Positions 1 to 9,100 of a stretch of 11,590 nt of DNA are shown in pieces. The notes below the pieces were generated by a model, which was not told the origin of the DNA, did not search any database, and saw only the letters and a list, made by a program, of their open reading frames with translations. Positions within the stretch are counted from its first letter, which is position 1. Each line of letters starts with the position of its first letter. The stretch lies in assembly GCA_003649085.1 (NCBI GenBank), contig QMQV01000045.1, positions 1-11,590 of the forward strand. The letters are read 5' to 3'. The stretch is from Thermoproteota archaeon. Its GTDB lineage: Archaea > Thermoproteota > Methanomethylicia > Methanomethylicales > B66-G16. The position numbers were made by a program, and so were the translations under genes.

Positions 1-159
1 AATTTTGTTAATCTTATATATCTTTCGAAATTTAAATATTTAATCAATTTTTCATAACTTTTATCTTTTATATTACGATTTAATATAATTTGATAATTAA
101 TACAGTATTTATGTTAAGAAGTTTAAGAACATGAAGAAGGAGGTTATATAAATTCTGTT
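1..159. other. AT-rich non-coding 3' flank of the adhesin gene
   Basis: No gene is supported here. The stretch is very AT-rich and carries a perfect palindrome of TTAAATATTTAA at 32-43, a direct repeat of TTAAGAA at 114-120 and 123-129, and weak 5-bp inverted arms (111-115 with 128-132). No GC-rich stem followed by a T tract is seen on the minus strand, so an intrinsic terminator for the adhesin gene cannot be called. A plus-strand AAGGAGGT at 137-144 looks like a ribosome binding site, but no ATG/GTG/TTG reading frame of credible length follows it. Confidence 0.6.
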
Positions 160-3100
160 CTATTTATATTTTATTAGTATTTCTTTTCCCTGTAGTCCTT
201 CTTCATATTCCGGGATTCTTTCATAGAGTGTAATTTTCTCAACAATTTTTTCAGAGGGTGTGGTTACTGAAGATAATGCTTCCAAAACAACCTCTAAGTC
301 TTTTCCTCCGATAAACTGTTTGTTAAATATTATCCAATCTGGTACAGGCTCTGTTAAATCTAACATCCAGTAAGTATTTTTAGCATCAACAAAGATAAAT
401 CCTTCATCAAGAGAAACCTTTATAGGAGATTTTCCTACTGAATAAATCATATCAGATGTTATCATAATATTTTTTGTCGCTCCAATGAATGGATTGTCAA
501 AACCTATAAGGTTACCATCTTCTACATTTATGATAATTTCCCCATTCCCTGTAGAAATCTCCTCAAATCTTAAATCGCCATTTCTAACTTTTATTCCAAT
601 ATTACCACTATTTGTTTTTATAGAATCTGTTGTAAAACCATCTACACTATTAATATAAATTCCTCCTGTTAATGCCTTTGCTGTAAGATTTTCTGTTTTA
701 ACAACAATCGGATTAACCGATGTTCCTATTCCTTTATAACCTATGAGATTGAGATTGTTACTTTCAAAATCTATTTCACCAATTTCTCTAACACCCTTAA
801 ATCTTACAATCTTGTCGTAAGCTGTTACATTTATATATCCTTCAAGGGATTTTACCCCTTTATACAATTCAACATTACCTTTAGAATTTAGATCAATATT
901 TTTATTAGCTATTATTCCAAGTCCGCCAATAGTAATATCCTGTTGTGCATCAATTTTAACCTCAGAGTTTGATATTATTCCTCCACTAATATTAGCAAAA
1001 TCATTTGCATAAACACTTATCGTATTTCTATTAGAACCTGTGAGATTATAAGCATCATCTTTTATTGAGTTGAACAGATTATCTGGATATAGATTAAGGG
1101 CATCCTTTATGTATTGGCTAAGATCAATAGGTAACTTTTCATTGGAAATAATCTTTCCAGAAATATTTACATTATCCCCGGTTATGTAAGCTGAACCTTT
1201 AGTTGCAACTAGACCGTTTATCTCAACATTAGCTGGTGTTTCTATATTCACAAAATCATAAGAAGCAATAACAGTATTTTCTTTTATAGGTATATCATTT
1301 GGTGCTTCAAGAGTTACAGAATTTCCAAGAATTACTCTGTCTATATTTAACGATTCTCCTGACCTTAATGTAACATCTGCCATTGTTAAGATATACCCAC
1401 TAACATCTATTTTTCCTTTTGCCGTAACAGTAATTGTATTTTCATTCAATGCATTGAACTCACCCGAAAACTCACTGACTCTTTGGTATGGTAAATCAAA
1501 ATTTCTGTTTCCTACAATTCTGACAAGATCATCTATGCTAAATGGAATATTACCTACAGATAAAACATATCCCGATATTGTTACGTCCTTTTCAGAATTT
1601 ATACTCACCTTTCCAGTTCCAGACAGATAACCTCCTATCTCAACATAACCATCAACATCTATTATTTGGGTTCCAAGATTGTAAACTATGGATTTTTCTC
1701 CTGTGATAAAGTCACCTGGAACATTAGCTATAAAGTTTTTAGCTCCTGCAATTCCTGTTATGGTTATATTGTTTGTGTTAAACTTAGCAGTTCCTGTAGA
1801 AACAAAAGCTCCAGAGATTGTTATATCACCATCTGGAGCATTAAGATAAACACCATTTGTATCTGAAGGATTGTAGGTACCTGAGAAGTCTACGATAGCA
1901 GAATAAACATCTCCAGAAGATATTTTACCTGCAGCATCAATAATACTCTCAAGATCAAGCGGAAGATCAACTATTGAAACCGCAGCACCACTAAGATTTA
2001 TATCCTTTCCAGAGTTTATATTGACAATTCCATTATTCCCGACAAAACCCTCAATATTTATATATTCACTGGATGTGATATCTATTGAACTTACCCCATA
2101 AACAACAGAATCTGAACCTATTGTTATGTTATTTGGAGAGGTTATAGAAACGTAATCACCTGCAATTACAGAATTCATTGAGATATCTTTACTCGAGATA
2201 TCTATACCTCCTGTAGAAACAATAGCTCCAAGAAAATTAATAGAATCTCGTCCTGTTAGTTTAATGGATGCATCAACTGAAGGATTCATATCCAGTGTAT
2301 CAAGTATGTAGTCAAGATTTAAAATTGGATCAAGATAATCTGTAATCTGCTTTATGGTTGGATTTACATTATTAAATGCATATATAAATCCTTCCAGATC
2401 AATAACTGGGGCAGAGATATTCATCTCTCCATTCGTTGCAATGGCTATCTTAGAACCTTTTATTTTCTGTGGAGAATTGATATCGGTTTTGAAAACTCCA
2501 TGAAGAAGTGTACGTTCATCTATGTTTATTTCCTTTTCGGCATTTATATTAAGATACTTCCCACCAGCAAGTCCTTTGAGTGTGATATTTTGTCCAGTAA
2601 TATCAATTGATCCTGTTGATAGTAAAGAATGACCAGAGTAAATATCATTTTTTGCAGATATAGTTATACTGTCTGTATCCGAAGGATTAACCACAACCGT
2701 AGGTGGTGTGTATGATACACTCTGTATAGGATTATTTATTACAAGTCCTGATCCTGTCTGACCAGTAGAAGGAGTATAGAGAAGAGTAGTCGTTGGATTT
2801 TGATTATTAAAGAGGAAGTTTTTTATCTGTGCATATATACCAGAGTCTGAACTCATTAAATTGAGAAACGTTGTATGCTCAGTATATATATTTTCAGATT
2901 TCTGTAAAATTTGTTCTATATCAAACCCACTTTTCAAATACTGGATTATAGTAGATCTGTTATTATTTATCAGATCAACAAGATTGTTAAGATCTAACTC
3001 TAAATCAAACTCTGGCTCAACAAAGTCTATCTCTTCAACAGATTGCACCGTATCAACAATAGTTATATTTTTCCCTAAGAGATTTATTTTGCCTCTTGAA

Positions 3101-6100
3101 GTTGTATTAATACCGAGGAATATATCATCTACAGCTGATATGTTAACCGAACTTATGCTTGAAATATATAGATCACTGTCTGCTGTAAAACTTCCTCCAG
3201 ATGTTATGTCTATATTGTCACCTATTAAAAACCCTGTCAGAACCATATCGTTTCCTGATTTTAATGTAAGGTTACCTTTTGCAGACAACCCGTTTTTAGC
3301 TGTGAAATAGTTACCTGCGTTAATATTGAGATATGTGTATCCTCTTATATATCCATAAACATCTGCTGTGAAATCTATATTTGCATTTATATCTATTGTA
3401 TTTCCTGATATAGAGCTGTTTATGTATAAACTTTCACCTACGTTAATAGTGATCTCGGGAGCAAAGTATCCACCTTTAGAGTTTAAATTAATACCCTTCT
3501 CTGCCTCCATCAGTAACGAAACACCAGATCCTGCTCCACCATCTCCATCAAATGTGATATCACCCAATGTTTTAATGAGCATAGCTCCTGATGAGTATAT
3601 CCTTCCTGAACTGTGAATTCCTTCGTCTGATATTAAAGATATGTATCCATTACTGCTGAGAGATGAATTTATATCTATCTTTCCACTATTTGATTTAAAT
3701 ATTAGTCCTGCTACAGTTGCTATTCCTGTATTCTCATTAACTGTAATACTACCAGGTATATCTATCTCTATGTTATTAGCAGCAACTTTACCTGTAAATG
3801 TTATATCTCCAAATGTTTTGGGTGTTAAGTTTCCTCCTATATTTATCTCTCCAAACAGGATAGAATTTTCTTTGTATATATTGAAACTACCGTATCCGTA
3901 TAAACTGATTTTACCATTCTCATCAGTTAAGTTAATATCCAGCGCCTTATCGTAACTTCCTGGAAGACCTCCGTAAACACCAGCTGTAAGAGTAACTGAT
4001 TTTGAAGTGATATCCTCTATAGTATCATCGTAAAAATCAATTATAGAACCGTTGGGCACAGCAAGATTAACATTTCCCCTGCTATAGATATAATCAATAT
4101 TAAGATTTCCATAAGGAACTAAAAGATTAATATCTCCTGAAGCCCTTGCTGTTATTGTAGCATCCTGTCCTACAGAGAGAGATATTGGATTTATATTCGT
4201 TCCTATTGGACCATTGGAGGCTTCAATTATTAATCCTTCAGGTGCATCAACATTAAGTCCCGATGATGTGGAGTAAATTCCTTCTCCTGTTTTTATTCTA
4301 ACCCAGTTATCCTTACTGTATATATTTGAAATATTTACATTAAGCTCAGAACCTATATACACAGATCCGTCAGCTATTGCCTGAATAGAGCCAAATGCTT
4401 CAATATCAATATCATCTCTCTGTTTTATAATAATAACTTCATTATCCCTATCTATTTCTATATCTGGTCTTTCAGCTGCAACAAGAGCTCTTTTAATCTC
4501 ATCAAGTTCTTCCTGTGTGTATCTTTCAATATCATTGTAGTAAAAAACAATATTTTCTTTTTTATCTTTTCCTATAGATCCAGAGGCAATAATAGTAACA
4601 TTATTCCCGATTATATTGGGATCTTCAATTTTGTATTCTGTGTCGGTTATATTTTTGTTAAACAAGGATGCTGGCAAGGTATTGTTCAACTGATCGTCTG
4701 TCCATTCATTAGCTGTTAGTTTATCAAGCTCGCTCTGGGTTGGTACATAACTAAAATTAGGATCGTAATCTGATTGTCCCCATGTATTGTATTTATTAGT
4801 TAAATCCTGCTCATAATCTGAAATCATCTTATCAGTCCATCCCTGAGCCTTTAATGCTGCTACCTCATCAGGACTAAATCTAAACTCCACGGGTTCATAA
4901 GGTGTATATGAATATGTTCCGTCAGGATTAAGTTTAAGATTTCTATATTCGCGCCAATATTTATCGTATTCTATCTTCATACTCTGTTTGTATGCATCTA
5001 TCTGCTGATCCCTTAACTGTTGTGCTGATACTCCCTTAAGACCAAGATCGTTATAAAGAAGTTCGAGTTCTAAAACTGTTCTCTTATCTACATTCTCATT
5101 TGGATTTCCATCAACAAGTGATCCTGAAGGAACCTGAATAAATACGTTTCCAAGTGTGCTCACAGTATCAACAGATAGATCCCCGCTTAACTCTCTTACG
5201 TAAATATCACCATTAGTTGCAGTCATATAAAGTTTACCGTTATTATCTATATCGGTATCTATATTTATGTATGGATCTAATGGATTCCCTGATGTTATCT
5301 GTCCATCTATTGCTTCTAAGTGTATATTTTTACCCTTTAATAACCCAACTATTGTCATCCCTTTATCAGATCTTATTCTTAGATCACCTGCAGTGTTTAT
5401 ACCTGTTGAAACAAAAATGTTGCTTGAAACAGCGTCAATGTAAACACCATTTAAATTTGCACTTACTGAAACTGCAGGATCTCCACTAATTCTTATTGGA
5501 TTGTCAGCTGTTCCAACAGAACCTGGAACATTAAGATTTATCACACCAGCATTTATAGGAGCAAGACTTTCCGTGTATATACTTCCTCCAGTATTTATAT
5601 TTACAGATCCACCTAAATTTCTCACTCCTCCTTTCAAAATTACATCGGTTGTGCTGGTTATATCTACTTCACCCACATCTTCTCCTGTAAACACAATTTC
5701 TATCGGATAGTCTGCTTTTACAGAAGAATAAAATTTAGTTGTTGTTCCGGTATAAGTATGAGTAATTCTTCTAATCCAAGTCTTTTTAGTTAAAAAATCC
5801 CATTTGGTACCTGAAGAATCACAAATAAACTGGAACTCGTAATCTGTTGAAGTTACCTTATCAAGGTTATAATCAGGTGGATTGGTTATTATATTTCCAT
5901 TGGCATTTCTCATAAATCCCTGAACAAATCCACTATCAATATCCGAACTTCCCAGATCTTTGGTACTCTGGCTGACTATGTCTTTAGAAGTGAAATGTCT
6001 TTCGGAAACGGGAATAAATCCAAGGAACTTATTAAATTCCTTATAGTATTCCGTTCGTGTATAAGTAGAAGTTGTATACCCATCCATCCAGTAATATCTA

Positions 6101-9100
6101 AGACCTGAAAATGGATTATAAGAAGTTGTTCTACCTGTTATCTGTGCTGTTAATTTAGTTGCCTGATTAGAATCAATTCCTTGATTTGTATAAATTTTTA
6201 TCTCGTTACCAATTCTCTTTATTTCTGTTACAAGATACTTTCCTACCCCGTTATCTTTAAGTTTATCTACAATGGTAACCTTTCCTTCAATATTTCCTGT
6301 ATCTATAGAGTCAAGAACAAGTTCATAACTGCTCTGATTGTTTATATTTATTCTTCCAAAGCCATCCAGTACATTAATCTTTCCACCACCTGTATTGGCT
6401 ATCTTTCCTGATAGAAAAACAGTTCCACCTCTTATATCAAGGCCTGAAACATAAACCCTCTTTTCATCAGGATTTATCTTTACTGTATATCCACCTACAA
6501 ACATGTCTCTTGTAGGATCATAAACCTTTTCTCCGTTATAAATTGTGTAATCTCCAGATGCAATAGCATTATTTATCATCTCATCTGTAATTGTTATATC
6601 TTTATAAGGGATACCGCTCTGAATCAGTCCGTTTACATTTATAACTTCAGCATTGATAAATATATTATTTCCTGCAAGCAGATATTTATTTGAATGGTCT
6701 GAGGTTTCAGCAAGTAAAATGTTGTAGCTCTCTCGTAATGTAGCATCACTATCAGATGAGTAACTACCATTATCCTGAAATGATAATTTCCCTTTTGCAT
6801 AATTATGTAAAGAAGAATAGTAAGATTCTGGAGAGTAAGCTACATTGAATATAAGTTTTGGATTATTAAATACGAAGTTACCACCTGCTGATATAGTAAT
6901 TGTGTTTGCAAATATATCTTCTGTAACAAAAACACTGCCATAGTTATTTTTGATAGTTACAGAACCCGCAAAATTTGATATTGCTTTGTTACCTGTTGGT
7001 GAATCGCCGCTTACAGATACACTGTCATCATCAGCTGATATAGCATTTACAGGTCCAACAAGGATTGGAGGAGGATATTTATAAAATACTTTTCCGTTGC
7101 TGTCTGTTCCCCCATACTCTTTATTAAATGTTGATTCTATTAAAATTAACGGAGGTTCACTATTCTGTGCATCTTGTAGAGCAAGATTAACCGGCAGAAA
7201 TTTGTTGTCATTTATCAATATTACATCTGAAGTTTTAGAAATTTTTTTCCCGTTATATTCTATATTGCCTCCGTAGTCCTTAGGAATTTCAAGCTGACCA
7301 ACTTCCACAGGAAGAGGAGAATTATTTTTTATCTCTATCTTTACATCTCCTGGTGCCTTTAAATCACCAAAGCCGTAAAGGTTGTCAGCTCTTATGCTTA
7401 TATTTCCGGAAGATGCTACTATGTCTTTAAGTTTTATAATGTGTGTTGTCTGATTAATTGCTGGATCATTTTTTTGACCTTCAAGTGTTGCTATCGTTGC
7501 ATCAATATCCTGAGAAAGTTCAGGATAAAGACCTTTTAATTTCTTTAACTCCTCTATCTGTTTGTCAAGAGATGTTGCAATTCTAATATTTTTCATTATT
7601 TCCCAGTCTATCCCTATCTCACTTTGTTCAGTTGGAGTTAAAGTCTTTATAAAATTTCCATCTTTGTCGTAAACATTCCACTTTCCATTTTCATACTCAA
7701 CCCTATTTGGAACAAGATTAGATACAAGTTTTTTAGCTGAATCATAATCTTCCGCAACATAAAAACCGGGATCCATCTCTTCCCCAAAAGTTACATACAC
7801 ATGTCTATAAAGACCTGTTTCTACAACCCCATTTATCTCTACATTACCAACACCTGCTTTTATACTGCTTCCTGAAATTATATCAAGCGATACTTCATCT
7901 CCTCCAAATGTTTCTGAAAGTGTTGATGCTATAGCCTCAATAGCTTCCCTTGATGCATCTGTGGCTTTTCCATATCCATAAGCATATAAATAACCTTTTT
8001 CTGCAGATAAATTTATATTTCTACCTGTTTTCAGTGATGAACCAGATCCTATTGATATAAATGTGTTTTTTGAAGAAATAGCATCAGCGTCAGGAGAACC
8101 ACTATATGCAAATGCGGTTTTGTTATAAATATCTGTATTTGCATATGTTTTTATATATCCACTACTTTCGGAACTTTTACCTGCAACAAGGGTAGCATCT
8201 CCAAAAACTCTTATATTTGAGCCAGAATTTATATTAATATTGTCACTAACATATAAACTTGCCTTTGACTTTCCTTGACCGGCAGCAGCAAGACCATAGG
8301 TGTTTGTTTTTGCCTTTGCACTTGCTTTTCCTGATGTAGATGCAGCTATCGTAAGATTTCCATTAACCTGCATCTGAACATTATTACCTATATTCACAGA
8401 AGAACCTATGCCTTCTTCTGCTTCTACTTTTGCATCAGACTTAGCACCTACTATAGTTCCACCTGCTGACAATTTTGCGGTTGTATCAATATCAAGATTC
8501 CCATAAGCTTCTATCAGCATTTCTTCAAGATTATAAAAATTTGTAGGATTTCCAAGTAATGTCAACTTTGCCCCGTCGTTTATATTAATCTGTACAGTAA
8601 CATTTTTTATTTTTGCTGCTGCAAATGAAGCTGCTCCTGAGAATACACCACCTGATCCTGCTTCGGAATTATTCTTACTACCAAACCACTCTGAGGCTTT
8701 TTTAAAATGTCTATTTTCTGCCTTTATTGATAGTGAGTAAGCTTCCAGAGATGATCCACTACTTATATCTACTTTTGAATGTGAGTCATGGATATAATCT
8801 TCTGAAAATGCACCGCTCATACCCAGCACAGATGCATTTTTACTGTCTGCAAAGCTATTAAACTCAATATTTCTATCTGATTTTATACTTCCTGTTTTTC
8901 CTTTAAGTTTAGAATTACTGTCAAGATAAACCCTGTTAGTCCCAGAGATTTCATTTTTTGCAACAGATGCATTTCCTGCTACTACTCCACCTGAACCAGC
9001 CACAGACTCAGCTTTTGAACCATAGATAGAATAAGCTTTAAGTATAAAGTTTCCATTATCTGAATAAACATTGCTGTTTGATTTTAAACCTGAGCTTATA

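Noticed and set aside
1..159. Intrinsic terminator or promoter in the 3' flank
   Set aside because: The inverted repeats are short and AT-only with no T tract on the minus strand, and TATAAT has no convincing -35 element; composition alone explains them.
2861..3310. Plus-strand open frame of 149 codons
   Set aside because: It lies antisense within the adhesin gene, has Ser/Ile-rich shadow composition, no ribosome binding site and no recognisable domain.
3368..3955. Two plus-strand frames (3368-3616 and 3641-3955)
   Set aside because: Antisense shadows of solenoid coding; their hydrophobic, Pro/Ser-rich look arises from complementing Gly/Asn/Ile codons.
5217..6411. Plus-strand short frames (5217-5489, 5501-5710, 6181-6411) and a similar one at 1666-1866
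   Set aside because: All are contained within the adhesin gene on the opposite strand, lack initiation signals and show no family resemblance.
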